Assembly: GCA_002840165.1 (NCBI GenBank)
Contig: PGZN01000025.1
Location: 1 to 32,771, forward strand
Length of the DNA stretch: 32,771 nucleotides
Direction: 5' to 3'
Source: Firmicutes bacterium HGW-Firmicutes-8
GTDB taxonomy: Bacteria > Bacillota > Thermincolia > Thermincolales > UBA2595
The notes beneath the pieces were generated by a model. That model had not been told where the DNA came from, ran no database searches, and saw only the letters and a list, made by a program, of their open reading frames with translations. The position numbers and the translations under genes were made by a program. This document shows positions 15,427 through 23,770 of the stretch, one piece after another (position 1 is the first letter of the stretch; each line of letters starts with the position of its first letter).

Positions 15427-16852
15427 ATATTCTTCTGATGCGTTTGATTTGTGGGCTGTTATCATCACCGTGAGCAGTCCCGCCAACAACGATTTGCGGG
15501 ATATGGATGGTCGGCTGGGCGTCCGAAACCGGTACCCCCTGGCCGTCTTTACCGCATGTCCCGATCGTGTAACCCAAATCGCTGCCAACCATATCGACAG
15601 TAGCCAACACCTCAGGTCCGTTGCCTGTTAAGGTGGCTCCCCTGACAGGGCCGGCTATTTCGCCATCCCTGATAAGATAACCTTCGGCAACATCAAATAC
15701 AAAATCACCGTTAGTTGTATTAACCTGGCCGCCGCCCATTTTTCTCACCAGCAGCCCGTTTTTCACGTGTTTGATAATCTTCTCCGGGTCATCCCGGCCT
15801 GGGGCAATATATGTATTGCTCATCCGGGGAATAGGCTTGTTTTGGTATGACTCGCGCCTGCCGTTGCCTGAAGAGTCTCTTTGTTCACGCATGGCGGTAA
15901 GGCGGTCATACATAAAGTCTTCCAGAATGCCGTCTTTTATCAGTATAGATTTACGGCCCGGACTGCCTTCATCATCAAACCGGAAAGACCCGTATTTCCC
16001 CGGGATCGTGGAATCATCGATGACTGTCACGACTTCGGAAGCGACTTTCTCTCCCTTTCGGTTGGCATACACTGACAGCTTTTTTTGCACCAAATCCGCT
16101 TCCAGGCCGTGTCCACATGCTTCATGAACCATCGTCCCTCCGGCGTTCCCGGCCATTACCACATCCATTTTGCCGGCTGGCGCGGGTTGGGCTTCCAGCA
16201 TTTTCACAGCTCTTCCGGCCGCTTCCGCGGCCACATCCTCCGGAGGAAATTCCCGAAACAGTTCAAATCCGGCAAATCCCCCCACGGCATTATAACCGGT
16301 CTGGATGACACCGTTATCCAGTCCTACGGTATTTATCATAAACCTTGTTCTGACCCTCTCGTCGACCACATAATCACCCTTGGAATTGGCGATTACAACA
16401 TTCTGGATCACATCAGCAATACCTACAGTCACCTGTTTTATCCGGTTGTCAAACCCTCTGGCGGTTTTATTCGCCCGATTGACCATTTCTACCTTGTCAT
16501 CTATGCCGACCGTGTCCGGCATCTCGGAAACCTTAAAATCCACGAGGGGTTTTACATCACGCAGATCAATAGATACATCTTTTTGCCCACCTGCTGAGGC
16601 ACTGCTAACAACCTTGGCAATCCCGCTGAGGCCATCTTTAGACAGGTCGTTAGTATAGGCATAAGCGGTTGTGTCGCCTGATATGACCCTTATCCCGGCG
16701 CCTACGTCGATACCGGAGTTTATCCGTTCAATTTTGTCTGCTTCGCAGGCCACGCCCACAGTCTTCTTTTCTTCTACAAAGATGTCGGCAAAATCGCAGC
16801 CCTTGGCGACCGCCAGCTTAAGAATTTCCTGCAAATCACCTTTTGATAACAC
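15425..16852 (-). CDS. tldD: TldD zinc metalloprotease subunit
   Basis: Catalytic subunit of the TldD-TldE (PmbA) protease. 475 residues (E. coli 481). The zinc motif HExxxH is present in GGTMVHEACGHGLEADLV, followed by VTVIDDSTIPGKYGSFRFDDEG and GRRESYQNKPIPRMSNTYI, both strong TldD signatures; the C-terminal block GPVRGATLTGNGPEVL matches PmbA (PVRGVAIAGNILDLL). Start is GTG at 16852 with GGGGG 4-5 nt upstream. Its likely partner is the PmbA gene at 9196-10539. It ends in a 30-bp hairpin and is preceded by a repeat-filled gap, so it is probably transcribed alone. Confidence 0.94.
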   Translation of the reverse strand: MLSKGDLQEILKLAVAKGCDFADIFVEEKKTVGVACEADKIERINSGIDVGAGIRVISGDTTAYAYTNDLSKDGLSGIAKVVSSASAGGQKDVSIDLRDVKPLVDFKVSEMPDTVGIDDKVEMVNRANKTARGFDNRIKQVTVGIADVIQNVVIANSKGDYVVDERVRTRFMINTVGLDNGVIQTGYNAVGGFAGFELFREFPPEDVAAEAAGRAVKMLEAQPAPAGKMDVVMAGNAGGTMVHEACGHGLEADLVQKKLSVYANRKGEKVASEVVTVIDDSTIPGKYGSFRFDDEGSPGRKSILIKDGILEDFMYDRLTAMREQRDSSGNGRRESYQNKPIPRMSNTYIAPGRDDPEKIIKHVKNGLLVRKMGGGQVNTTNGDFVFDVAEGYLIRDGEIAGPVRGATLTGNGPEVLATVDMVGSDLGYTIGTCGKDGQGVPVSDAQPTIHIPQIVVGGTAHGDDNSPQIKRIRRI

Positions 16853-16975
16853 GGGACCCCCAGCCTTTCAAAAAAGCAACTCTTTTATTCACTCATTTAT
16901 CCATTTTATTCTTTGCCATACACTACCTGACTATACCCTAGTTGACCTTGCTAATCTAGTACCGAATCCTTTTCT

Positions 16976-17242
16976 TAAAAGAAACCACAGAGGACACAGA
17001 GATTGTGGGATTCACTGAAAACAAGAGAGCACAGAGAGTTATCAGTAATACTTACTCCCCAGTTCAATTCAGTAACACTGAACTGTGTTGAGTAGAAAAC
17101 AATTTTCATATGACCTGTAACTGTTTTTTTGTTTTGTACATATTTCATTTAAATTATCAGCTTGGTTCGGAAGAACGAATTCAGTATGGATCATTGATGT
17201 CTCTCTGTATCCTCTGTTCTTCTCTGTGAACTCTGTGTTTTC
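16976..17242. repeat. Dispersed mosaic intergenic repeat, locus 2
   Basis: Covers most of the gap 16853-17244. Short units (ACCACAGAGGACACAGAGA, later CTCTGTATCCTCTG) at both ends are inverted relative to one another. The module 17080-17137 recurs inverted at 32641-32697, sharing GTTGAGTAGAAAA and TCATATGACCTG; a block around 17193-17220 (GATGTCTCTCTGT) recurs at 6106-6120. No gene seen; 16861-16975 is plain AT-rich DNA. Confidence 0.8.
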
Positions 17243-17244
17243 TT

Positions 17245-18354
17245 TTAACCTTTCTTTTGTTCATCCAGAACTTCATACAGGATTTTGGGCGGGACATCGG
17301 TCACCAGTTTCACCTGGCCTATCGCCTCAGGTAGAATATACCTGACTTTTCCGGCTAGGGCTTTTTTATCATGGGACATGCTTTCAATTATCTCTTCAGG
17401 CTTCAGCAGACCAAAATGCACTGGCAGGTCAAAAGCCCGGACGAGGTTGAGAATACTGGTCCGGTCGCTCGCGCTCAACATGCCAAGTTTGACGGCCACC
17501 CCTGCGGCAGTATTCATACCGATGGCCACTGCTTCGCCATGGACATATTTTTTATACCCGGTTAGAGCCTCATAAGCATGGCCGAAAGTATGCCCATAAT
17601 TTAAGATTGTCCTAAGGCCCTGTTCCGTTTCATCCTGTTCAACTACCCAGGCCTTGATGGCACAGGAAGTCTCAATTACGCGGATGATTTCTTCCCGGCT
17701 CAGTTTTTTAATATTTATCTGCTCATTTTCCAGAAACTTAAAAAACCCGCTGTCCTTGATAACACCATATTTGATAACCTCAGCCATCCCTGCCCTAAAT
17801 TCACGTTGAGGCAGTGTCTGCAGGGTATCGATATCGGCAAATACCATTTTGGGCTGGTAGAATGCTCCGATTATGTTTTTCCCCCTGGGGTGGTTGACAG
17901 CGACTTTACCGCCCACACTGCTGTCCACCTGGGCCAGCAGCGTGGTCGGAACCTGGATGAAGGGGAGACCCCGCATATATGTAGCAGCCACGAACCCGGC
18001 CAGATCTCCGATAACTCCCCCGCCTAAAGCCAGGACAGCACATTTTCGGTCCAGGCTGTGCTCAAAAGCAGTATCGTAAAGACTCCGGGCTGATTCCAAG
18101 GTCTTGTACTGCTCTCCGTCAGGTATTTCCCCGACGACAACCTCTAGTCCTGATTTGTTAAGGCCTCCGACAACAACCTGCCCATACAAAGCGTAAACCG
18201 TTGGGTTTGTGACGAGCAGTATCTTCCGCCCAACCTCCAGTCTTTGTACATATTCACCGATCTTGGGCAGAATGCTGCCCCCGATATAAATCGGGTAACT
18301 CTTGTCACCAAGGTCTACGTTTACTGTTGTGATAGGACTATTGGAATCAGCCAT
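17245..18354 (-). CDS. aroB: 3-dehydroquinate synthase
   Basis: Converts DAHP to 3-dehydroquinate with NAD and a divalent metal; second step of the shikimate pathway, cytoplasmic. 369 residues. NAD-binding block ALGGGVIGDLAGFVAATYMRG, VPTTLLAQVDSSVGGKVAVNHP, and the metal ligands in MAEVIKYG (Glu) and NYGHTFGHA (His), plus HGEAVAIGM. ATG at 18354 overlaps the aroK stop by 8 bases (ATGGCTGA), so translation is coupled; the frame is open 26 codons further into aroK, without a suitable site. Last gene of aroC-aroK-aroB. Confidence 0.97.
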   Translation of the reverse strand: MADSNSPITTVNVDLGDKSYPIYIGGSILPKIGEYVQRLEVGRKILLVTNPTVYALYGQVVVGGLNKSGLEVVVGEIPDGEQYKTLESARSLYDTAFEHSLDRKCAVLALGGGVIGDLAGFVAATYMRGLPFIQVPTTLLAQVDSSVGGKVAVNHPRGKNIIGAFYQPKMVFADIDTLQTLPQREFRAGMAEVIKYGVIKDSGFFKFLENEQINIKKLSREEIIRVIETSCAIKAWVVEQDETEQGLRTILNYGHTFGHAYEALTGYKKYVHGEAVAIGMNTAAGVAVKLGMLSASDRTSILNLVRAFDLPVHFGLLKPEEIIESMSHDKKALAGKVRYILPEAIGQVKLVTDVPPKILYEVLDEQKKG

Positions 18355-18886
18355 CAGACTTGTTAACCCCTTTTCCGGTACAATAGTCATTATATATCCT
18401 GGCAACCTTGGAAGCCACTTCAATAAGTTCAAGGTTCGAGGTGTTCACCGTAACATCCGCCTGCTCATAAAAAGGCCGCCTTTCTGTCAACAGGCTTTTT
18501 ATCGTGGTAAGGGGATCTTCGGTCTGCAGCAGGGGGCGGTTTTTCTTGAGGCCGACCCTCTGATAAATGATTTCCGGGTCTGCTTTGAGGCAGACGATAA
18601 TTCCATTCTGCTTCAGCATTTCCATATTTTCCGCATCCAGGACGACCCCGCCGCCGGTTGCAATAACCTGGTTATCTTGCTGGCTGACTCTTCTAACCGC
18701 AGCCTTTTCTTCAGACCGAAACCGTATTTCTCCGTGTCTCTTAAAAATCGACTTTATCGTAATTCCGGTTACCTGTTCTATCTCTTGGTCTGTGTCTACA
18801 AATTTCAGGCCAAGTCTTTTAGCGATTAACCTGCCCACTGTCGATTTGCCTGTGCCCATAAAACCTACTAAAACCAGATTTGGCAT
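18347..18886 (-). CDS. aroK: Shikimate kinase
   Basis: Phosphorylates shikimate with ATP. 179 residues. P-loop GFMGTGKSTVG near the N-terminus, FVDTDQEIE with the Mg/shikimate Asp, FRSEE with the shikimate-binding Arg, ATGGGVV, and the lid Arg in KKNRPLL. ATG at 18886 is chosen with GGGTG 5 nt upstream; a GTG at 18892, overlapping the aroC TGA stop, is the alternative. The tight junctions on both sides indicate translational coupling within aroC-aroK-aroB. Confidence 0.96.
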   Translation of the reverse strand: MPNLVLVGFMGTGKSTVGRLIAKRLGLKFVDTDQEIEQVTGITIKSIFKRHGEIRFRSEEKAAVRRVSQQDNQVIATGGGVVLDAENMEMLKQNGIIVCLKADPEIIYQRVGLKKNRPLLQTEDPLTTIKSLLTERRPFYEQADVTVNTSNLELIEVASKVARIYNDYCTGKGVNKSDG

Positions 18887-18888
18887 CC

Positions 18889-20049
18889 TCACACCCGCTT
18901 TACATATTCAATATATGAGTGATAATGGCGTTTCATTTCTGCCAAACTGTCTCCACCAAACTTTTCTGTTAAAACCCGGGCAATTTCCATCGCTACAACA
19001 GCTTCACCAACAACAGCCGCAGCTGGGACGGCACAAACATCAGAGCGTTCCACAGAAGCTTCATAAGGTTCTTTCGTTGATAAATCTACACTTTTCAGTG
19101 GTTTGTAAAGAGTCGGAATGGGTTTCATGACTGCTCTAATGACGAGAGTTTCCCCATTGGTGATGCCGCCTTCCACTCCCCCGGCCCGGTTGGTCTGCCT
19201 GTAAAAGCCCTGATCAGCTTCATAGAACAGCTCATCATGGACCTGTGAACCGGGAAGTTCTCCGGCTTTAAAACCAAGACCTATTTCCACACCCTTGACA
19301 GCCTGAATGCTCATTAATGCCTGGGCTAATCTGCCGTCCAGCCTCCGGTCATACTGGGCATAACTGCCCAGCCCCACCGGAAGTCCGGTGACCAATATCT
19401 CAAAGATGCCCCCCAGGGAGTCACCCTCTTTTTTTACTTCATCTATCTCCTGTTTCATCTTCTTTTCGGCCTTAGTGTCGGCACACATCAGTGCTGATTT
19501 GGCAGATTTTTTCCGTATTTCTTCCGGGGTCATTCCGGATGTATCAGCAGCGCTACTGCCAATCCTGATCACATGTCCGGTTATCGTTATCCCGAATTGT
19601 TCGGCAAGGGCCCGGCCGACCGTCCCGGCCGCTACCCTGGCCGCGGTTTCCCGGGCGCTGGCCCGTTCCAGGACATTGCGGATATCATGGTGGTCGTACT
19701 TGATAGCCCCAGCTAAATCGGCATGTCCCGGCCTTGGTTTGGTAACCACCCGGTCATTCAGGAGAGCCTCGGCTCCGGGTGACATTATTTCTGACCAGTT
19801 AGCCCAATCCCTGTTCTCAATAACCAAACAAATAGGGCCGCCTGTGGAGAGGCCGCCCCTGACTCCAGAGGTAATATGCCCCATATCCTTTTCAATTGTC
19901 ATCCGGCCACCCCGGCCGTAACCGCCCTGGCGGCGAGCCAGCTGTAGGTTAATATATTTTTCGGTTAAAGGAACCCCGGCCGGAAGCCCCTCGACAATAC
20001 TCGTTAAGGCCGGTCCGTGGGACTCCCCGGCGGTAAGGTATCTCAGCAA
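18889..20049 (-). CDS. aroC: Chorismate synthase
   Basis: Forms chorismate from EPSP with reduced FMN; final step of the shared aromatic pathway. 386 residues. Signatures: [12 protein letters not shown] at the N-terminus, [38 protein letters not shown] and the C-terminal region with [17 protein letters not shown] at 20049 is preferred: TAGGAG lies 8 nt upstream and it gives [12 protein letters not shown]; the GTG at 20058 touches that site. It heads aroC-aroK-aroB. A large heptamer repeat array begins about 45 bp upstream, so the promoter must lie within or beyond it. Confidence 0.97.
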   Translation of the reverse strand: MLRYLTAGESHGPALTSIVEGLPAGVPLTEKYINLQLARRQGGYGRGGRMTIEKDMGHITSGVRGGLSTGGPICLVIENRDWANWSEIMSPGAEALLNDRVVTKPRPGHADLAGAIKYDHHDIRNVLERASARETAARVAAGTVGRALAEQFGITITGHVIRIGSSAADTSGMTPEEIRKKSAKSALMCADTKAEKKMKQEIDEVKKEGDSLGGIFEILVTGLPVGLGSYAQYDRRLDGRLAQALMSIQAVKGVEIGLGFKAGELPGSQVHDELFYEADQGFYRQTNRAGGVEGGITNGETLVIRAVMKPIPTLYKPLKSVDLSTKEPYEASVERSDVCAVPAAAVVGEAVVAMEIARVLTEKFGGDSLAEMKRHYHSYIEYVKRV

Positions 20050-20094
20050 GATGACCACTCCTACAAAAATATTATGATAACGTTTGTCTGTAAG

Positions 20095-20316
20095 TTGCTA
20101 GGTGCTAGTTCCCAGTTCCTAGTAACGAGTGGCGACTGGCTAGCGGCTAGGTGCTAGTGGCTAGTAACCAGGGATTATACCTCATTCCGCATTGAGCGGA
20201 ACGAGGCAAAATGGTTGGTTCGCGCCCGGCGCGAACCTTCCGATTTTACACACCCCACTCCCCACATCTAGAAACTAGCAACTAGCAACTAGCAACTAGC
20301 AACTAGCAACTAGCAA
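20095..20316. repeat. Paired heptamer repeat arrays upstream of aroC, with two inner hairpins
   Basis: Left arm: ten degenerate 7-bp units (TTGCTAG, GTGCTAG, TTCCCAG, ... TGGCTAG), 20095-20164. Right arm: CTAGAAA then six perfect CTAGCAA units, 20275-20316. The arms are inverted. Between them are two hairpins: CCTCATTCCGC / GCGGAACGAGG (20180-20206, one mismatch) and GGTTCGCGC / GCGCGAACC (20217-20237). This is part of the gene-free stretch 20050-20736. Confidence 0.92.
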
Positions 20317-20357
20317 CTATATTCCTATTATGATATTATTTAAAAAAGATGTCAATG

Positions 20358-20562
20358 CTATAGGTCTTCGATGCTAAGGGTACCGGTCTCTTCTCCGACA
20401 GCAATCATCTGGATCACCATCTAGTTAAACAGGCGGGTTGCTTCCAGCGGCCCGGCTATCCCCCCGCCCTCGCGGATGCTGTCTTGATTACTCCGTCTAT
20501 GCGGTAGCGGACGGGGCCTCTGCGACGATTTCCCTGATATCAGAATTTGTCGAAATAACAAA
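20358..20562 (-). pseudogene. Remnant of a type IV pilus operon (pilB and pilC fragments)
   Basis: Three minus-strand segments in different frames. 20562-20512 reads FVISTNSDIREIVAEAP, like the stretch that leads to the core of PilB/GspE ATPases. 20512-20483 reads VRYRIDGVIK, the RYRIDGV motif of PilB/GspE. 20486-20358 reads QDSIREGGGIAGPLEATRLFN, a TAG stop, then MVIQMIAVGEETGTL, a clear match to the conserved C-terminal part of the inner-membrane protein PilC/GspF. The pieces keep the order pilB, pilC, with pilT and most coding sequence missing, so this looks like the scar of several deletions. I recall related Clostridia carrying pilB-pilT-pilC between aroE and aroC; that is not verified here. 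Confidence 0.72.
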
Positions 20563-20674
20563 GAATAAATTCTATTTTTTTCTGCAAATTCCTGCTAAAA
20601 TTACCGTTTTCCTTAAATATAGCGGGCATTACTGCCCCGTCTACGGGAACTTTAAGAAAGCGCGTAAATAAAAA

Positions 20675-20701
20675 GAGCTGCCTCATAGTCTGAGACTGCT
20701 C
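20675..20701 (-). terminator. Terminator after the MerR gene
   Basis: GAGC...TGAG pairs with CTCA...GCTC (20675-20701) with one mismatch and one wobble, followed on the minus strand by TTTTTATTTA. It lies about 35 bp after the stop at 20737 and separates aroE-merR from the pilus remnant and aroC. Confidence 0.72.
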
Positions 20702-20736
20702 CCTGCTTTTTATGCTTTTCCCGGATCTACAGCTTT

Positions 20737-21189
20737 TTAAACCTGCATCTTGGTCTTTAAAAAATCAAAAAAACCCTTGTTTTTTTCTTCTGACAACTGT
20801 TCTTCAATTTTTGTCTTCTGACTGCGCAGTTCCCTAACCTGGTCAGCCAGCTTCCGGCTCTCCTCGCGGTAGTTCTGCAGTTCCTGCATAATTGCTGAGA
20901 ACATAAAAAATACGGTGGTTTTGAAATTGTTTTCAATCCCCAGCGCGCCGGTTAACATCCTGTCCATCTCTAATCTGCGTTTGGCCCCTTTGACGGTATA
21001 CAAATCGGTATACAGAAGCTCTTTGATCTGGTTTAGGGTCTCCAGGTTGTTTTGCGAAAAACGCTTATGCTGGCCTTTTTTAGCCTTGACATGCAAAAAC
21101 TCGGCAAACTCCTTCTCCCAAAACCTGACAGTGCTGGTTTCCACCTGAAGGATGGCAGCAACTTGGTGAAGGGTTAACTCCTGATCCAT
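20737..21189 (-). CDS. MerR-family transcriptional regulator
   Basis: 150 residues. Winged helix-turn-helix at the N-terminus (LTLHQVAAILQVETSTVRFWEKEF ... HKRFSQNNLETLNQIKELLY, about 4-62), with GAKRRLE (about 70). The C-terminal third is a charged coiled coil (LQNYREESRKLADQVRELRSQ), likely for dimerisation, with no cysteines for metal binding and no effector domain I recognise. ATG at 21189 with GGTGG 6 nt upstream is chosen because the frame, although open upstream, begins the HTH here. It lies between aroE and the pilus remnant and may once have controlled pilus genes; that is conjecture. Confidence 0.8.
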   Translation of the reverse strand: MDQELTLHQVAAILQVETSTVRFWEKEFAEFLHVKAKKGQHKRFSQNNLETLNQIKELLYTDLYTVKGAKRRLEMDRMLTGALGIENNFKTTVFFMFSAIMQELQNYREESRKLADQVRELRSQKTKIEEQLSEEKNKGFFDFLKTKMQV

Positions 21190-21329
21190 ACGAACCCACC
21201 CACTTACTATAGATAAATAATGATTAGGTTGATAGTTCAGTGTGGGTATCGTCAAATCCTTCAGAAAAACCAGACTTTTTTCCAACACCTGCCAACATAT
21301 TTTGACATACTCAATCAAGAACAAGTCAC

Positions 21330-22205
21330 TTATTTGGGTATATTCAAAGCAGAATGCAGGGCATTTTTCATCACACTAAGCGGTGGTTTAACACCTGTCC
21401 ACAGTTCAAAGGCGATGGCCCCCTGATAAAGGAGCATTCCCATCCCGTTTAATGTCGCCAACCCGCATTCTCGAGCCTTCCGTAAAAGGATGGTTTCTGC
21501 CGGGTTATAAATCAAATCACACACCAAAGCATCCTTCCGCAAAGCCGCCAGGCGGACCGGAGGCATATCAGCTATATTAGGGTACATGCCCAGGGGGGTG
21601 GCATTTATTAAGATGTCGGTTCCCCCTAAAGCCCCGGAAATATCGTTTTCATTCCAGGGAATCTCACCTACCGTTGTATTTGTTGAACCGGTAATGGCAG
21701 GTCTGAGGCTTTCGACCTCCTGAGGAATCGGGGTTGCAAAAATAATTTCTGATGCTCCGGCTAAGGCGAGCTGAATGGAAATCGCCCTCGCGGCGCCACC
21801 TGCTCCGACCAGGAGAATCTTTTTGCCTCTCGGGCTAAGACCCGTACCATGTTCAAGGGATTTGATAAACCCGGGCGCGTCGGTATTATACCCCTTTAAC
21901 ACACCTTCTCTGTTAACAATGGTATTGACTGCACCTATCAGTTTGGCTTCCGGGGCCAGTTCATCCAAAAAGTCGATAACCGCACCCTTATGAGGAATCG
22001 TCACATTTACCCCAGCCAGGTTTTGGGCCCTAATGCCGGCTACCGCCGCGGCAAGGTTTTCCGGTTTGACAAGAAACGGAACATACACGTAATCGAGGCC
22101 CAGGTGGTTAAATGCGTTATTGTGCATAGCAGGGGAAAAGGAGTGTTCCACCGGGCAGCCGAAAATACCCACAACTTTTGTCTTCCCATTTATTGAAGTA
22201 ATCAT
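21330..22205 (-). CDS. aroE: Shikimate dehydrogenase (NADP+)
   Basis: Reduces 3-dehydroshikimate to shikimate. 291 residues. Substrate site HSFSPAMHN (S22, S24), NVTIPHK with catalytic K73, GAVNT (N94) and NTDA (D109); nucleotide-binding GAGGAAR at 134-140; C-terminal GMGMLLYQGAIAFELWTG. ATG at 22205 has GGAGGAG 6 nt upstream. The MerR gene follows within about 140 bp of its stop. Only shikimate gene of the upstream group; the rest follow beyond the pilus remnant. Confidence 0.96.
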   Translation of the reverse strand: MITSINGKTKVVGIFGCPVEHSFSPAMHNNAFNHLGLDYVYVPFLVKPENLAAAVAGIRAQNLAGVNVTIPHKGAVIDFLDELAPEAKLIGAVNTIVNREGVLKGYNTDAPGFIKSLEHGTGLSPRGKKILLVGAGGAARAISIQLALAGASEIIFATPIPQEVESLRPAITGSTNTTVGEIPWNENDISGALGGTDILINATPLGMYPNIADMPPVRLAALRKDALVCDLIYNPAETILLRKARECGLATLNGMGMLLYQGAIAFELWTGVKPPLSVMKNALHSALNIPK

Positions 22206-22354
22206 TGCTAACTCCTCCCGTATCAGTGACCAGTGGCCAGTATGGATTGTTTCACTTCGATGAATGCCTCACATTCAGCTCTAAAATTTAATTATTAAGT
22301 ATTCTTGAGGTGTAGGAATATTCCTCTATTTTGTTTACCGCTTAGAAACTAAAA

Positions 22355-23030
22355 AATCAGCCGCGGATAACGCGGATGGACGCGGATAAAAAAAATTGAA
22401 CCACAAAGGCTCACAGGTACTACTCTGGGGTCGAAGGACACAAAGAGATAGTAATACCGCAAACTAAAGGTTTTCTAGCACGATTTAGTTTTTTTAGAAA
22501 AATAATTATTAATTAATAGTTGATTAATCAAGAGAGAGAACGCATTAGTTTGGAATAGCAGATACTCTTTGTGGTCTTTGTACTACTGTTTCGTGAAAGT
22601 TTGTTTTTTAAACTAAATTTATTTAACCACGGATATCACTGATTAACACGGATTATGGTGTGATGAACACGGATGTCGAGGCTATGTTTTTAGAGTAATT
22701 AATAACATAAATAAAATAAAAAAAGTTGCAGGTCACGAATTCACCTTTCTACCCAACAGAAAAGTCGGCTTATAGCCTTTTCTTCCTTAGATAAATGTAA
22801 CCTCCAGCAATTAATTCATATTCGCTTCGCCACAAGCTGCACTTTTATATGATTTGAAAAGTATTTTTGTATGACCAGTGACTGTTTATTGGTTTTTTCA
22901 TGTGTTATTATTTGCTCTATATTCTCGGCATCCAAATCAGTGTCCATCCGCGTCGTTCTAATCCGCGTTATCCGCGTTATCCGCGGCCTTTTTCAAATGT
23001 TTGCTTGCAGCTTTGCTGCGCTAGGTCATT
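22355..23030. repeat. Dispersed mosaic intergenic repeat, locus 3
   Basis: Fills most of the 22206-23178 gap. Modules: 22359-22442 (inverted copy 6145-6230); 22590-22620 (same-strand copy 26207-26237, 31 bp identical); an inverted pair around 22725-22765 and 22855-22900 related to 17080-17137; and 23005-23025 (CTTTGCTGCGCTAGG, also 26329-26347, inverted at 32535-32557). Short CCGCGTTATCCGCG units abound. No gene seen in the gap; small GGCCAGT-type repeats lie at 22226-22240. Confidence 0.87.
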
Positions 23031-23178
23031 TCTTATTATTCCTGGGGAAAGAAAGGTGACCCTAAAAGGATCACTGAGGAGAGAAAACTATTGATGGTTT
23101 GTAAACCTTGTCCTGTTCCTTATTATACTATAAACCCGTGTCGTAACAACTCGAAACAGGTCCCGGGCCAAACTTTTT

Positions 23179-23694
23179 TTACTGGGGTGAATCGATAATC
23201 CCCTTTTTGACGAGCCTGTTGAGAAGCAACTTCTCAACAAGTCTTACGAGACGGGTCCCGATAAATTCTTTTTTGCTGATAGGGCGTACAAGAACAGTAT
23301 AAAAACCCAACCGGTTACCTCCCAAAATATCTGTGAAAAGCTGGTCGCCGACCACCGCGGTCTCCCGGGTGGTAGTGCCCAGGATATCCTGGGCCTTGAT
23401 AAACGGCCTGCGAAGCGGCTTTCTAGCCCTGGCCACCGATGGGATTCCGAGAGGCCCCAATAGGTCTACAACCCGATTGTTTAAAGCATTGGACACTACA
23501 CACAGGCCCAAACCCGATTCCCTGTATCGCTTTATCAGTTCGATCATCTCCGGAGCAATGATACCTGCTTTCCACGGGATGATCGTGTTATCCAGGTCGA
23601 GGATAAGCCCCTTAATCCCCTTTTCCCTAAAATAGGCCGGGCTAATATCTGTTAATGATGAAACATATGCTTTGGGGTACAATCTCGCCAGCAA
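23179..23694 (-). CDS. yqeG: YqeG family HAD IIIA-type phosphatase
   Basis: Predicted phosphatase of the HAD superfamily, substrate unknown. 171 residues. Motif I ILDLDNTI, motif II VVSNA, a conserved Lys in FIKAQDIL and motif III AVVGDQLFTDILGGNRLG. TTG at 23694 is preferred: GGGAG lies 8 nt upstream and the product starts MLARLYPKAYVSSLTDI, the common form of the family. The longer frame to 23736 would overlap the promoter -10 box. In Bacillus yqeG lies next to yqeH and aroE; here aroE follows after a repeat-filled gap. Confidence 0.9.
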   Translation of the reverse strand: MLARLYPKAYVSSLTDISPAYFREKGIKGLILDLDNTIIPWKAGIIAPEMIELIKRYRESGLGLCVVSNALNNRVVDLLGPLGIPSVARARKPLRRPFIKAQDILGTTTRETAVVGDQLFTDILGGNRLGFYTVLVRPISKKEFIGTRLVRLVEKLLLNRLVKKGIIDSPQ

Positions 23695-23724
23695 CTCAGC
23701 CACTCCCTGTCTCCATATAAAAGT

Positions 23725-23752
23725 ATTATAACACAAGACAGGAAATTTTTAA
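23725..23752 (-). promoter_or_regulatory. Probable sigma-A promoter of yqeG
   Basis: A perfect TATAAT on the minus strand (23730 to 23725) has TTAAAA (4 of 6 to TTGACA, 23752-23747) 16 nt upstream. A transcript start would fall near 23718, leaving room for the GGGAG site and the TTG at 23694. No terminator is seen between the ABC ATPase gene and this site. Confidence 0.5.
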
Positions 23753-23770
23753 CCAGTCGGTCAACTTATT

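Noticed and set aside
20180..20237. Riboswitch or T-box leader ahead of aroC
   Set aside because: Two simple hairpins without conserved T-box or other riboswitch motifs, and no terminator/antiterminator pair that I can draw.
20268..20316. CTAGCAA repeats as a CRISPR array
   Set aside because: Units are 7 bp with no spacers, and no cas genes are present; it is a simple tandem array.
20737..21324. Longer MerR product starting at 21324
   Set aside because: The extra N-terminal 45 residues would precede the HTH, have no ribosome site and nearly reach the aroE stop; the start at 21189 fits the family.
22871..23059. Short ORFs in the gap between aroE and yqeG
   Set aside because: They lie in repeat modules, lack ribosome sites and have repetitive Arg/Ile-rich translations from CCGCGTTATCC units.
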